From: UBA2779 sp965232615 | GTDB lineage: Bacteria > Spirochaetota > Spirochaetia > DSM-2461 | Assembly (NCBI GenBank): GCA_965232615.1 | Contig: OZ246985.1 | Span: 372,001 to 436,000 of the forward strand | Direction of reading: 5' to 3' | DNA: 64,000 nucleotides | Part shown: positions 17,224-26,866 of the stretch, piece after piece | Layout: each line of letters starts with the position of its first letter | How positions within the stretch are numbered: position 1 is the stretch's first letter | The notes under the pieces: generated by a model | Databases searched by the model: none | The model's input: the letters and a program-made list of their open reading frames with translations, nothing else | Told to the model about the DNA's origin: nothing | Program-made: the position numbers and the translations under genes

Positions 17224-18072
17224 ATGATTAGAGCCAACTACCATACCCATAACTGTCTCTGCGATGGGAGAGGCGAAATCGAAGAGTATATTGACGCTGC
17301 TCTGGCAAAAGGGATGACGGCCCTTGGTTTTTCATCGCATGCTCCAATTCCCCTGGCGAACGACTGGACTCTCTCCAATGAAAATCTCGCTGTATATTTA
17401 ACCCGCTTAGAGAAACTTCAAAACCAGGAGGAGGCAAACCGTATTCAGCTCTATAAGGGACTGGAGATTGATTATATCCCAGGAAATCAGGCTCCAGGTG
17501 ATGCCAGATGGCTGGCATTGAATCTGGATTTCTCAATAGGATCCGTTCACAGTACTACAGGCCTGGAAAGAAATCCTCTCTACCACTGCGTTGATGGGCC
17601 TCCTGAAGGACTTCTCTGGCTGCTTGACAATATTCACAATGCTTCATTTGAAACCCTGTGTGAAGCATATTTTACACGAATTGCAGAATTAATCCGTCTT
17701 GGAGGGTTTGATTTTTTAGGACATATTGATCTGGTGAAGAAACGAAATGCAAACAGTGATTTCTTCAGGGAGTCTGACCCATGGTACCACAGGCAGGTGT
17801 GTCATGCCCTGGATATTCTTATGGACAGTGGAATAATTATGGAGATTAATTCAGGGGGTATCTCACGAAATGTTCTTGAAGAAGTTTATCCTTCACCATG
17901 GATTCTTGCGGAATCACTAAAGCGGAGCATCCCGGTAGTCATTAACTCAGATGCTCACCGCCCCCAGGATGTCGATTTTTATTTTAACGAATCCAGACTG
18001 CTCCTGAAAGATATTGGCTACCGGGAATCATGGTTCCTGCTGGATGGTCAATGGACGGCCCTACCGCTGTGA
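17224..18072 (+). CDS. hisK: PHP-family histidinol-phosphatase
   Basis: Predicted to remove phosphate from L-histidinol phosphate in histidine biosynthesis. The PHP metal-binding N-terminus NYHTHNCLCDG is at residues 4-14, with further ligands in GFSSHAPIP, KGLEIDYIPG, SIGSVHS, LGHIDLVKK and INSDAHRPQDV. The 282-residue length fits the HisK/HisJ group. Its stop overlaps the likely GTG start of lipB (GTGA). Together with hisD at 2574 it indicates a histidine prototroph. Confidence 0.85.
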   Translation: MIRANYHTHNCLCDGRGEIEEYIDAALAKGMTALGFSSHAPIPLANDWTLSNENLAVYLTRLEKLQNQEEANRIQLYKGLEIDYIPGNQAPGDARWLALNLDFSIGSVHSTTGLERNPLYHCVDGPPEGLLWLLDNIHNASFETLCEAYFTRIAELIRLGGFDFLGHIDLVKKRNANSDFFRESDPWYHRQVCHALDILMDSGIIMEINSGGISRNVLEEVYPSPWILAESLKRSIPVVINSDAHRPQDVDFYFNESRLLLKDIGYRESWFLLDGQWTALPL

Positions 18073-18773
18073 CACTGAGTGTTATCCGGTCTGTAGAACC
18101 TGTCCCCTATTCCATCGCATACAGTTGTCAGAGGGTACTGCATGCCCGTCGGGTTGCAGGGGATATCTCTGACACATTATGGCTTCTGGAACATCCTCCA
18201 GTTCTTACAACTGGAATCCGGCGGAATCAGTCAGCCAATATTTTGATTAACCCTGCGGATCACGATATAGAAGTCTTTGAAACCGAACGTGGTGGTGAAG
18301 TCACTTATCATGGTCCTGGACAGTTGGTGGGGTATCTTTTTGTGGACATGGAAGGGCATGGATTTCGAGTAAAGGAATTTGTGAAGAAGCTTGAGGCCGG
18401 ATTCATTGTCTGGCTCAGGGAGCGGTACAGAATTGATGCCCGGCATGATGCTGAACATACAGGGGTGTGGGTGGGTATGAATAAAATAACGGCTGTTGGT
18501 ATTGCCTTGCGGCAGAAGGTATCATTTCACGGATTTGCTTTCAATATAAATACCCATTTGACCCATTTTAACTGGATTGTTCCCTGTGGAATCAACGATT
18601 CGGCCAGAGGTATAACTTCATTGGAGAAATTGTTGGGGAAGAGTCTGGATGTGAATGAAATTGCCCTGGATCTTTCCCGTAGAATCAGAGAATCCCTTGG
18701 CTACGATGCAGGTGATTTTAGTATTTATACCTTACCGGATGAACTTATAAGCGAATTAGGTGGAAATGACTGA
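18069..18773 (+). CDS. lipB: Octanoyltransferase LipB
   Basis: Transfers octanoyl groups from acyl-carrier protein to lipoyl domains, the first step of lipoate synthesis. It has the motif GGEVTYHGPGQLVGY, the catalytic Lys in NKITAVGIALR followed by SFHGFAFNIN, and the nucleophile Cys in VPCGIND near residue 174. The frame is open from 18030, but the GTG at 18069 is preferred: it overlaps the upstream stop as GTGA and yields a family-like N-terminus (VIRSVEPVPYSIAYSCQ). lipA is not in the window. Confidence 0.92.
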   Translation: MTLSVIRSVEPVPYSIAYSCQRVLHARRVAGDISDTLWLLEHPPVLTTGIRRNQSANILINPADHDIEVFETERGGEVTYHGPGQLVGYLFVDMEGHGFRVKEFVKKLEAGFIVWLRERYRIDARHDAEHTGVWVGMNKITAVGIALRQKVSFHGFAFNINTHLTHFNWIVPCGINDSARGITSLEKLLGKSLDVNEIALDLSRRIRESLGYDAGDFSIYTLPDELISELGGND

Positions 18774-18842
18774 TCTTTGATTGCCTGCATCAGGATAGTT
18801 GCCAATGGCACAGTGGCTGTTACCAGGATAGAATTCCAAACA

Positions 18843-18871
18843 TTGACCAGCCAGTCATCCATACGTAAGAT
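18843..18871 (+). promoter_or_regulatory. metG promoter, near-leaderless
   Basis: TTGACC at 18843-18848 and TAAGAT at 18866-18871, spacing 17 bp. The metG ATG at 18880 starts 8 nt after the -10 and lacks a Shine-Dalgarno sequence. Confidence 0.5.
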
Positions 18872-18879
18872 GTCATTAT

Positions 18880-21036
18880 ATGAAAAAGCGCCTCATTACC
18901 TCTGCACTACCCTATGTCAACAACATTCCTCATCTGGGGAACCTCATCCAGGTACTGTCTGCTGATGTATTTGCCCGGTTCTGTCGGCAATATGGTTATG
19001 AAACACTGTATGTCTGCGGTACGGATGAGTATGGTACTGCGACGGAGACCAGAGCCCTGGAAGAAGGGATTAGTCCTCAAGAACTCTGTGACCGTTTTCA
19101 CAGGATTCATGTGGATATTTACAAGTGGTTTGGAATTGATTTCGATCATTTTGGAAGAACAAGTCGAGCCATACAAACGGAAATTGTACAGAATCTTTTC
19201 TCCAGGGTGGATGAGGCCGGCTACATCAAGGCAATAACCATTGAGCAGTTATACTGTGAAAATGATCAGCGGTTTCTCGCTGACCGCTATGTTCAAGGTA
19301 GCTGTCCTCATTGTGACTATGAGGAAGCCCGAGGTGATCAATGTGAAAACTGTGGAAAACTCCTTGATCCCACTGAGCTGAAGAATCCCCGTTGTGGAAC
19401 ATGCGGCAGCACACCTGTCATTAAGAATACCAGTCATTTATATATTGACCTACCGGGTATCAAACCCATGCTGGAAGAGTGGATGAATGAAGCAAAGATA
19501 AAAGGATTCTGGTCGTATAATGCCATCCGCATGACCGAAAGCTGGATACGCGATGGTCTGAAAGAAAGAGCTATCACCCGGGATTTGAAATGGGGAATCC
19601 CTGTTCCCAAAGCTGGATTTACGGATAAGGTTTTCTATGTATGGTTTGATGCTCCTATAGGATATATTTCTATCACAGCTGATTATACAGATAAATGGGA
19701 AGACTGGTGGCGCGATCCGGACAATACCGAACTCTTCCAATTTATGGGTAAAGACAACATTCCTTTTCATACAGTCATTTTTCCTGGATCTCAACTCGCC
19801 TCCGGGGAAATCTGGACGAAACTGCATCACATGAGTTCCACTGAGTATTTCAACTATGAAACGGGTAAATTCTCGAAAAGTAAAGGAATTGGAGTCTTTG
19901 GCAATGACTGTCAGGATACTGGAATACCAGCTGATGTATGGCGTTTCTACATTTACTATAACAGACCGGAGAATTCTGATTTTCTTTTTACCTGGGCAGA
20001 CTTCCAAAAGAAAGTGAATGGCGAGCTGATCGGTAATTTCGCCAATCTGGTGAATCGCACCCTTTCATTTGTGCACCGTTTCTACGATGGAAGAATTCCG
20101 AAAGCTGCCATTGATGAAAGCTTGTGGAACAGGGTGAAAGAATGGGAAGAAATCATCACCAGACGACTTGATCATGCTGAGTTAAGAGGTGCTCTTCGGG
20201 ATATTTTCACTCTTTCGGATCTTGGGAATAAAGCTTTCCAGGCCGGAGAACCATGGAAAACTCGGAAGGATAATCCCGAAGCGACTGGAACTCTTTTGAA
20301 AACACTTCTTTACCTTATTCACGACCTGGCCATTCTAATCAAACCTTTTTTGCCTTCAAGCTCAAAACAGATATTGACCTGGCTTGGCGTTAAAAATGTT
20401 AGCTGGAATCAACTTGGTAGGGCTGAAGGTCTCTCAATGGTCGGTGAGTATCAGATACTTTTTGAAAAGCTTGAAGATGACAGGATTCAGACCCTGAGAG
20501 AGCGGTACAGCGGTTCACAGAATCAACGAGAGGGTAATGATTCTCCATCAAAGCCTGAAAAATCATTCAATGATTTAGATTTAAGAGCAGCCAGGATAAT
20601 TGATGTTATCCGGCATCCTGATGCTGATAGACTCTATGTGATCACCCTGGATGATGGAGGAGAGGAAACCCGAACTATATGCTCCGGCCTGGTCGGCAAC
20701 TACAATCCAGAGGATTTGCAGGATCAGACCATCATTCTTGTTTATAATCTCAAGCCGGCAAAATTCAGAGGAATCAGGAGTCATGGGATGCTGCTTGCTG
20801 CTGAGGATGAGAATGAAGCACTGGAAGTGATAATGCCTGAAGCTCATCCTGGAGATCGTGTTTGTCTGGCAGGGGCTGACCCATCCCCCCCGCCAGTGAA
20901 GAGCATCAATATTGACCGGTTTTTTGAAACCCCGATTCATGTTGTCGATGGTGAAGTGAAAGTGGGTGAGAAAAGTCTGATCCTTTCCGGGAAGCCTATT
21001 AAAACAACCAGGGTACTCAGCGGCAAGGTCGGTTAG
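18880..21036 (+). CDS. metG: Methionyl-tRNA synthetase
   Basis: Charges initiator and elongator tRNA-Met. Class I signatures are HLGN within ALPYVNNIPHLGN near residue 18 and KFSKSKG near residue 330. The zinc knuckle between them has Cys pairs in CPHCDYEE, CENCGK and CGTCG (two-zinc type). A C-terminal EMAP/Trbp111-like tRNA-binding domain (DLDLRAARIIDVIRHPDADR onward, about residues 565-670) is followed by a further tail. The 718-residue length is normal for this long form. Confidence 0.96.
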   Translation: MKKRLITSALPYVNNIPHLGNLIQVLSADVFARFCRQYGYETLYVCGTDEYGTATETRALEEGISPQELCDRFHRIHVDIYKWFGIDFDHFGRTSRAIQTEIVQNLFSRVDEAGYIKAITIEQLYCENDQRFLADRYVQGSCPHCDYEEARGDQCENCGKLLDPTELKNPRCGTCGSTPVIKNTSHLYIDLPGIKPMLEEWMNEAKIKGFWSYNAIRMTESWIRDGLKERAITRDLKWGIPVPKAGFTDKVFYVWFDAPIGYISITADYTDKWEDWWRDPDNTELFQFMGKDNIPFHTVIFPGSQLASGEIWTKLHHMSSTEYFNYETGKFSKSKGIGVFGNDCQDTGIPADVWRFYIYYNRPENSDFLFTWADFQKKVNGELIGNFANLVNRTLSFVHRFYDGRIPKAAIDESLWNRVKEWEEIITRRLDHAELRGALRDIFTLSDLGNKAFQAGEPWKTRKDNPEATGTLLKTLLYLIHDLAILIKPFLPSSSKQILTWLGVKNVSWNQLGRAEGLSMVGEYQILFEKLEDDRIQTLRERYSGSQNQREGNDSPSKPEKSFNDLDLRAARIIDVIRHPDADRLYVITLDDGGEETRTICSGLVGNYNPEDLQDQTIILVYNLKPAKFRGIRSHGMLLAAEDENEALEVIMPEAHPGDRVCLAGADPSPPPVKSINIDRFFETPIHVVDGEVKVGEKSLILSGKPIKTTRVLSGKVG

Positions 21037-21037
21037 G

Positions 21038-22147
21038 GTGGATGGAGAGAAAAGTACATTCTCTTTCAATATAGAGTCGATCCCTCTTGAAAGCTTAAAC
21101 AACGGAAACAATCTTCTACAAACTGGTTTCTGGGGACGATTCAAGTCACGGTATGGCTGGAAGCCCCGAGGTTTTACCTGGGCTTATGATGGAGGAACTG
21201 GATCACTGCTGGTATTGGAAAAAAAACTCCCTGGAGGTTTGATCCTGGGCTACATCCCCTATGGTCCTGAACTTCTGGAAAACCATTCTTACGCAGAGAT
21301 TTCAACTCTTCTTGTTCACCTTGCCATGGGGCTGGCAGAGCATTTTCCTCCTTCCTGCTTCATGCTACGCTTTGACCTTGCCGGCGGCACCCAGGGGGCT
21401 GTCGGAACCAGTATCAATCGGCCTGACGGACTGGAAAAACCTTTTCGCAAAGCTCCTTATCGCATACAACCCCAGGATACAGTGATACTGTCTCTGACAG
21501 GTGAAAAGGATGAAATCCTGTCGAAGATGCATAAGAAAACCCGGTATAATATTCGACTCGCAGCCAGAAAAGGGGTTGAGATTCGACTCTTTGAGGGTCG
21601 CCGAGCTCTTGAAAAATTACCAGGATGGTATTCCCTGTATCAGGAAACTGGACGTCGAGATGCCATCTCCCTGCATGGTGAGGCATACTATCGCCAGTTG
21701 TTTGAAGAATCTACCCATGACGAATATCCTGGTCTTAAACTGTACATGGCTGAGCACGAAGGAAGTTATCTTGCAGGAATCATTGTATCTCATTGCGGTA
21801 ATAGAGCGACTTATATGTACGGTGCTTCCGCTTCCATAAAAAGAGATTTGATGCCCAACTATCTTCTTCAATGGCAGGCCATTCAGGATGCCGTTGATGC
21901 CGGGTTGGAGGAGTATGACTTTTTCGGCATTCCACCTTCGTCTGACGCGAACCATCCAATGCATGGCCTCTGGCGATTTAAAACTGGATTTGGAGGGAGT
22001 GTTCATCACTATATTGGGGCATGGGATTATCCTTACCGCCCAACAGTCTACAAGCTCTACACCTGGGCCGAAAGAATTCGTGGTCGATTAAGTCTCATAC
22101 GAAAACGAAAAAGATCACTTAAAGGTACCTCTAAAAAACAGCCTTAG
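21038..22147 (+). CDS. FemAB-family aminoacyltransferase
   Basis: Predicted to add an amino acid to the peptidoglycan stem peptide using aminoacyl-tRNA, or a related GNAT-fold transfer. The FemAB-type signature KMHKKTRYNIRLAARKGVEIR occurs near residues 163-183, with the second GNAT domain containing YMYGASASIKRDLMPNYLLQW and GLWRFKTGFGG. It starts with GTG one base after the metG stop, so co-transcription with metG is likely. The last codons (GTSKKQP) are encoded by a repeat terminus (22124-22141), so the natural C-terminus was probably altered by element insertion. Confidence 0.8.
   Translation: MDGEKSTFSFNIESIPLESLNNGNNLLQTGFWGRFKSRYGWKPRGFTWAYDGGTGSLLVLEKKLPGGLILGYIPYGPELLENHSYAEISTLLVHLAMGLAEHFPPSCFMLRFDLAGGTQGAVGTSINRPDGLEKPFRKAPYRIQPQDTVILSLTGEKDEILSKMHKKTRYNIRLAARKGVEIRLFEGRRALEKLPGWYSLYQETGRRDAISLHGEAYYRQLFEESTHDEYPGLKLYMAEHEGSYLAGIIVSHCGNRATYMYGASASIKRDLMPNYLLQWQAIQDAVDAGLEEYDFFGIPPSSDANHPMHGLWRFKTGFGGSVHHYIGAWDYPYRPTVYKLYTWAERIRGRLSLIRKRKRSLKGTSKKQP
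22124..22141. repeat. Solo type-1 repeat terminus
   Basis: GGTACCTCTAAAAAACAG lies inside the last codons of the FemAB gene. It matches the reverse of GCTGTTTTTTAGAGGTACCC at 48389-48408, indicating a terminus subtype. No partner end is adjacent. Confidence 0.6.
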
Positions 22148-22285
22148 GAAATAGTCGCGTGTGTTCTCAATTAGATTGTCATGGGGGAAAGTTGTCTGGT
22201 CTGTGTAAAAAAGGGCTGCCCGCTATGCTGGTGCCCGAGCTGGTATCGGCATAACCCTCAGGATGTCGTTTTTTATATTTTTGCA

Positions 22286-22388
22286 GTGTCAGAAAGCCTG
22301 TTGAATAAAATAATCGTTTCTACCAAAAGAATTAATATTTTATTAACCAGATTAAAATGAAACCAGGTTCCAACAAGATTTCTGACAC
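22286..22388. repeat. Small inverted-repeat element (GTGTCAGAAA ends)
   Basis: GTGTCAGAAAGCCTGTTG at 22286-22303 and CAACAAGATTTCTGACAC at 22371-22388 match at 16 of 18 positions as inverted repeats. The 67-bp interior is AT-rich. A solo copy of the first 16 bases is at 59897. It lies in the 336-bp gene-free gap between the FemAB and phosphohexomutase genes; the rest of that gap shows nothing recognisable. Confidence 0.5.
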
Positions 22389-22483
22389 AGCATTCGGGGA
22401 TTATAAAATTGATCTGGAAACGGCTGGTGGCTAGCCATCGATTTCATGACACAATATACTGATCAACAGAAGTGGAGTCATCA

Positions 22484-24244
22484 ATGAGTAATAATGAAAT
22501 TCTCCTGAAAGCAGAAGAGTATCTCACCCTTGAAGAGAATGCCGTGTTTCAGAAAGAAATACGAGATCTCCTGGAAGCCCGGGATATGGATGAATTAACT
22601 GATCGATTCTGGCAGGAATTGGACTTTGGCACTGGTGGCCTTCGTGGGATTGTTGGTGGTGGTGATAACAGGATAAATACATATACTATCAGCAAGGCCA
22701 CACAGGGATTGGCCAACTACATAATCTCTCATGTACCAGCAGGGGAACACAGTGTGGTTATTGCCTATGACAGCCGTCACTATTCTGAAGTGTTTGCCGA
22801 AAAAGCAGCATGCGTCATGGCGGCCAATGGCATCATAGCGAGGTTGTTTACTTCTTTACGCCCCACCCCGGTACTATCCTACGCCATAAGACAGCTTGGC
22901 GCCTGTGCTGGAATCATGGTGACAGCAAGCCATAACCCGGCAAAGTACAACGGCTACAAGGTATTCTGGTCGGATGGAGCTCAGGTTGTCCCTCCCCATG
23001 ATACAGGGATTATCGCAGAAGTACGCAAAGTAACCAGCAAGGTCCCGGCCATGGGTATTGATGAAGCAAAGAAAGAAGGCATGATCATTCCCATCGATTC
23101 AGCCATTGACGACTCGTATCGGAAAATGGTTGTACAACAATCACTGAACCCCGAATTGGTTAAGACACGGGGTTCAACTCTGAAAGTTGCCTACTCCCCA
23201 CTCCATGGTACTGGCACTATTCCTGTTGAAAGCATTCTGGGTGACCTTGGAATCTCAGTTATGACTGTTCCTGAGCAGAGGGAACCGGATGGAGATTTTC
23301 CTACTGTGGACTTTCCCAATCCTGAAATTGCTCCGGCACTGGAAATGGCATTGAATCTGGCTGAAAAAGAAAATGCTGATCTTGTTATGGCAACTGATCC
23401 GGATGCGGATAGACTGGGTATTGCAATCCCCGATAGAGGAAAATGGTGTCTGTTGTCCGGAAACCGTTTGGGCGCATTGCTGGCTGATTATATTTTTCGA
23501 ACCTGCAGGGAAAAGGGCTGTCTGCCTACCAATCCAGCCTTTGTGAATACCATTGTTACCAGTGAAATTCAGAATCGAATTGCTGATTTCTACGGAGTAA
23601 CAAGTTTCAGAGTACTCACGGGATTCAAGTACATTGGCGAAAAAATCAGACAGTTTGAAGCAGATAATCTTCATACCTATGTCTTTGGTGGTGAGGAGAG
23701 TTATGGCTATCTGGCAGGAACCTCCGTGAGGGATAAGGATGCTGTATCCACTACTGCCATGACGGCTGAAATGGTACTCTGGAATCAGGAACGGGGTATG
23801 AGTGTTATGAATCATCTGGAAGAGCTGTGGAAGAGATTTGGGTACTATGACGAAATTTTGATCAGCCGGGATTTTGAGAGTCAGAAGGGCCAGAAATTGA
23901 TGAATAATCTTATGACGATGCTCAGGACGGAGCCACCAGAAACAATCGCTTCCATCCGTGTCAGTGAGATGAGGGATTTCAGAGATGGAACCACATGGTC
24001 TTCCAGCAGTGATAAGACAGTAAAAGACATCTCACTGCCCTCATCCAATGTTCTCCAGTTTGTGTTGGAGGATGGGAGTTTGGTAACAGCCAGACCCTCG
24101 GGCACCGAACCGAAAATCAAGTTTTATGCCTCCTGTCGATCGGATTCGGGAGACAATATCAAGTTAGCTCGTGATGAGCTGGAGGCTGAATTCTCCGGAA
24201 TCAAGGAATGGGTAAATGCGTCGATTATCAGGGTGACGGGATAG
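22484..24244 (+). CDS. Phosphoglucomutase/phosphomannomutase
   Basis: Alpha-D-phosphohexomutase that interconverts hexose 1- and 6-phosphates. The phosphoserine loop TASHNPAKYNGYK is near residue 147, the Mg site TDPDADRLGI near 305, the sugar loop GGEESYGYL near 405, and the phosphate-binding RPSGTEPKIKFY near the C-terminus. About 586 residues is the length of the PgcA/PGM2-like long subgroup. The ATG at 22484 is chosen because GGAG lies 6 nt upstream. It would feed sugar-nucleotide synthesis together with the guanylyltransferase at 35391. Confidence 0.92.
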   Translation: MSNNEILLKAEEYLTLEENAVFQKEIRDLLEARDMDELTDRFWQELDFGTGGLRGIVGGGDNRINTYTISKATQGLANYIISHVPAGEHSVVIAYDSRHYSEVFAEKAACVMAANGIIARLFTSLRPTPVLSYAIRQLGACAGIMVTASHNPAKYNGYKVFWSDGAQVVPPHDTGIIAEVRKVTSKVPAMGIDEAKKEGMIIPIDSAIDDSYRKMVVQQSLNPELVKTRGSTLKVAYSPLHGTGTIPVESILGDLGISVMTVPEQREPDGDFPTVDFPNPEIAPALEMALNLAEKENADLVMATDPDADRLGIAIPDRGKWCLLSGNRLGALLADYIFRTCREKGCLPTNPAFVNTIVTSEIQNRIADFYGVTSFRVLTGFKYIGEKIRQFEADNLHTYVFGGEESYGYLAGTSVRDKDAVSTTAMTAEMVLWNQERGMSVMNHLEELWKRFGYYDEILISRDFESQKGQKLMNNLMTMLRTEPPETIASIRVSEMRDFRDGTTWSSSSDKTVKDISLPSSNVLQFVLEDGSLVTARPSGTEPKIKFYASCRSDSGDNIKLARDELEAEFSGIKEWVNASIIRVTG

Positions 24245-24252
24245 TATAATCC

Positions 24253-24708
24253 ATGGGGATTCACATCTATACTGACGGAGGCTGTACCGGGAATCCGGGT
24301 CCTGGCGGCTGGTCTGCTGTTATACTCATGGATGGAACGGAACCTGTCGAAATCTCAGGGGGCGAGGTCAACACAACCAATAACAGGATGGAACTGGCAG
24401 CTGTGATTCATGCATTGAAAAAAGTCATCGAATTAAATACAGCTCATGGAGATATTGAAGTTCATACTGATTCCCAATATGTTCAAAAAGGTATTTCTGA
24501 ATGGCTACCGAAATGGATACGCAAAGGTTGGAAAACCGCCTCGAAAAAACCTGTCAAAAATAGAGATTTATGGATACAGCTCAATGAACTCAATGATGTT
24601 CTAAACACGAAGTGGACATGGATTCAGGGTCATGCCGGTGATAAGTGGAATGAACGGTGTGACGAAATTGTTGCCCGTGAACGAATGCATTTCCAGAATA
24701 TGAAATGA
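24253..24708 (+). CDS. rnhA: Ribonuclease HI
   Basis: Cleaves RNA in RNA-DNA hybrids. The 151-residue protein has the classical fold motifs: YTDGGCTGNPGPGGWSAV with the first Asp, NRMELAAVIHAL with the Glu, HTDSQYV with the second Asp, and GHAGDKWNERCDEIV near the end with the last catalytic residues. It begins 8 bp after the phosphohexomutase stop, so the two are probably co-transcribed, although TATAAT sits in the short gap. Confidence 0.95.
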   Translation: MGIHIYTDGGCTGNPGPGGWSAVILMDGTEPVEISGGEVNTTNNRMELAAVIHALKKVIELNTAHGDIEVHTDSQYVQKGISEWLPKWIRKGWKTASKKPVKNRDLWIQLNELNDVLNTKWTWIQGHAGDKWNERCDEIVARERMHFQNMK

Positions 24709-24818
24709 GTCGTTATCAGGCGGACCGGTTACTGGTGCTGTCTGGTAAAACCTCTTTGGGACTCGAGAGATGGAGGATAACTCATTCCCAGATGCTGAAA
24801 CTCAATACACAATGAAGT

Positions 24819-25868
24819 ATGTTCAGTAAAACCGTTCAGAAAAAGCATACAACCCAGCCCATAAGCCTGGCTCCCATGGTGGATAAAACGAACCGCGACT
24901 GGCGGCGGGTAATGAGGTTTATTACCAGACACTGTTTATTATACACAGAAATGATTACTGCCCCGGCTGTAATCAGGGGAAACAGGGAGAAGTTGCTGGC
25001 TTTTGATCCATCGGAAAAGCCATTAGTGTTACAGTTGGGGTGGGATGAAGGCCCCCTGCTTGCCGAGGCCTGCCGGATCGCCGAAGACTATGGCTATGAT
25101 GAGATAAACCTGAACTGTGGCTGCCCCAGCGAAAGGGTACAACGTCATGAATTTGGTGCCTGTCTCATGGCAGACCCGGTTAAAACCGCCTTCCTGATTG
25201 AATCCATGACCAAAGCGACATCTTTGCCAATTACAGTGAAACACCGCACAGGGATTCATTCCCGGAGGGATAATCTGATCCTTGAGAACTATGATACTCT
25301 CCACAGTTTTGTTCGTATCATTTCCAATTCCGGCTGTCTTAAATTCATTGTTCATGCCCGCATTGCCATCCTTGAAGGCTTTAGTCCTGACGAGAATAGA
25401 AACATCCCCCCTCTTCAACCTGAACTGGTATATCAGTTGAAAAAGGATTTTCCTCACCTGTTCATTGAGATCAACGGCGGATATAAAACTCCAGAAAGCA
25501 TTGATGAAACACTCAGGCACACCGATGCGGTGATGCTGGGCCGTCTCGCTCTGGATGATCCCTGGATGCTTGCCGATGCTGACAGGCGATGGTTTGGTGT
25601 TGAAGGAAACGGTCCCTCACGGCGGGAAATACTGGAAGCGTCTATTCCGTACCTTATAAGGCGTGCGGAACAGGGAGCTTCACGGGGACTTCTTATTCAG
25701 GTTTTCATGAATCTTTTTGCTGGAAGACATGGGGCCAGAGCCTGGAGACAGGCGATAACAAAGCTTCCTGCGGCCGATCCTGAGGGCTTTGCTCATGGTT
25801 TGGAAAAGGCAGTATCCCTTATGAATCCTGCTCTCCTGGATGAAAAACCGTATATGAATGGCATTTGA
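24819..25868 (+). CDS. dusA: tRNA-dihydrouridine synthase A
   Basis: FMN-dependent reductase that makes dihydrouridine in the D-loop of tRNAs. Motifs include APMVDKTNRDWR near residue 19, TEMITAPAV, LQLGWDEGPLLAEA, the active-site INLNCGCPSERVQ with catalytic Cys, and VKHRTGI. The substrate-recognising RNGGYKTPES-like region (INGGYKTPES here) and the FMN phosphate site AVMLGRLALDDPW follow. The 349-residue length and C-terminal helical domain (GLLIQVFMNLFAGRHGARAW) are of the DusA type. Confidence 0.93.
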   Translation: MFSKTVQKKHTTQPISLAPMVDKTNRDWRRVMRFITRHCLLYTEMITAPAVIRGNREKLLAFDPSEKPLVLQLGWDEGPLLAEACRIAEDYGYDEINLNCGCPSERVQRHEFGACLMADPVKTAFLIESMTKATSLPITVKHRTGIHSRRDNLILENYDTLHSFVRIISNSGCLKFIVHARIAILEGFSPDENRNIPPLQPELVYQLKKDFPHLFIEINGGYKTPESIDETLRHTDAVMLGRLALDDPWMLADADRRWFGVEGNGPSRREILEASIPYLIRRAEQGASRGLLIQVFMNLFAGRHGARAWRQAITKLPAADPEGFAHGLEKAVSLMNPALLDEKPYMNGI

Positions 25869-25891
25869 CCCATCAGGTATTCTCCTGCTTT

Positions 25892-26761
25892 TCATGTCCT
25901 TCGCAGTGTGGATGAATACAGCCCTGAAGCTACAGCAACCAGGGCGAAAGCAATCCCTTTGAGTAGACTGAATGGTTCACCGTATATCAGAGTTCCAATG
26001 AGCAGCATCATAGTGGGGGCAACATATTGTAGAAAACCAATAACTCCCAGGGGAAGACGCCTTGCTCCAACACCAAACAACCAGAGAGGAATAAATGTCA
26101 CAAATCCGGCGAAGATCAGCAAAATACTGGTAGAAATACCGTAACCGATGAAATGCAGTTCCCCGCTGAATCCCTTCATACCAAGAAAAATCCCGGCAAC
26201 AGGGCCCAGGAGCACTAGCACCCAGACAAGAATTTCAATATTGTCGAATTCATCAGGAAGTTGTTTAATCATAAGACCATAGAAGCCGAAAGAAATGGCC
26301 AGAATTATACTGATCCAGGGGAACACTCCACTGGCCACAGCCATAATCGTTACTCCTCCTGAGGCAAGAAACAAAGCTACAACGCGGATTCTACCCAGTT
26401 TCTCTGAGAAAAACAACACACCAAGAATAACGTTTATCAAAGGATTGATGTAGTAGCCCAGGCCGGCTTCAAGTATCTTCTCAGATGTCACTGCCCAGAT
26501 GAAGAGACCCCAGTTAAGAGCTATGAATATCGATGCTCCGAACAGAAGACTGATAACTTTCAGATTGTAAACACTTCCGGGAAGCAGACGTCTTCGGATC
26601 AGTATAATGAACCAGACCAATAGACTGCATCCACCCACCCTCCAGGCAAGGATCTCCAAAGAGGGTACCGCACTGAGAAATTTCCAGTAAATGGGTAAAA
26701 TCCCCCAAATTACATAGGAGGATGCAGCTGAAATGAATCCGACTCTGGTTTTTCTATTCAT
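25892..26761 (-). CDS. rarD: EamA-family transporter RarD
   Basis: Inner-membrane permease of the drug/metabolite transporter superfamily, RarD branch. About ten hydrophobic segments cover its 289 residues, with the N-terminal signature FISAASSYVIWGILPIYWK and the AWRVGGCSLLVW region. Substrate unknown. AAGGA lies 7 nt before the ATG. It is divergent from murC; the 105 bp between this ATG and the proposed murC start holds both promoters. Confidence 0.88.
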   Translation of the reverse strand: MNRKTRVGFISAASSYVIWGILPIYWKFLSAVPSLEILAWRVGGCSLLVWFIILIRRRLLPGSVYNLKVISLLFGASIFIALNWGLFIWAVTSEKILEAGLGYYINPLINVILGVLFFSEKLGRIRVVALFLASGGVTIMAVASGVFPWISIILAISFGFYGLMIKQLPDEFDNIEILVWVLVLLGPVAGIFLGMKGFSGELHFIGYGISTSILLIFAGFVTFIPLWLFGVGARRLPLGVIGFLQYVAPTMMLLIGTLIYGEPFSLLKGIAFALVAVASGLYSSTLRRT

Positions 26762-26831
26762 ACATTTTCCTTGAGTTATCCCCGCGGATTATCGACTATA
26801 CTGAGACTTGTGAATAGCTTGAAGGATCAAC

Positions 26832-26860
26832 TTGTTGAAACGGTCAATCCTGACTATAAT
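26832..26860 (+). promoter_or_regulatory. murC promoter, predicted leaderless
   Basis: TTGTTG at 26832-26837 and a perfect TATAAT at 26855-26860, spacing 17 bp. The proposed murC ATG begins 7 bases after the hexamer, exactly where transcription should start. Confidence 0.65.
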
Positions 26861-26866
26861 TTATGT

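Noticed and set aside
18774..18879. T-box or SAM riboswitch before metG
   Set aside because: The gap is only about 100 bp, the best promoter is next to the start codon, and no T-box motif was seen.
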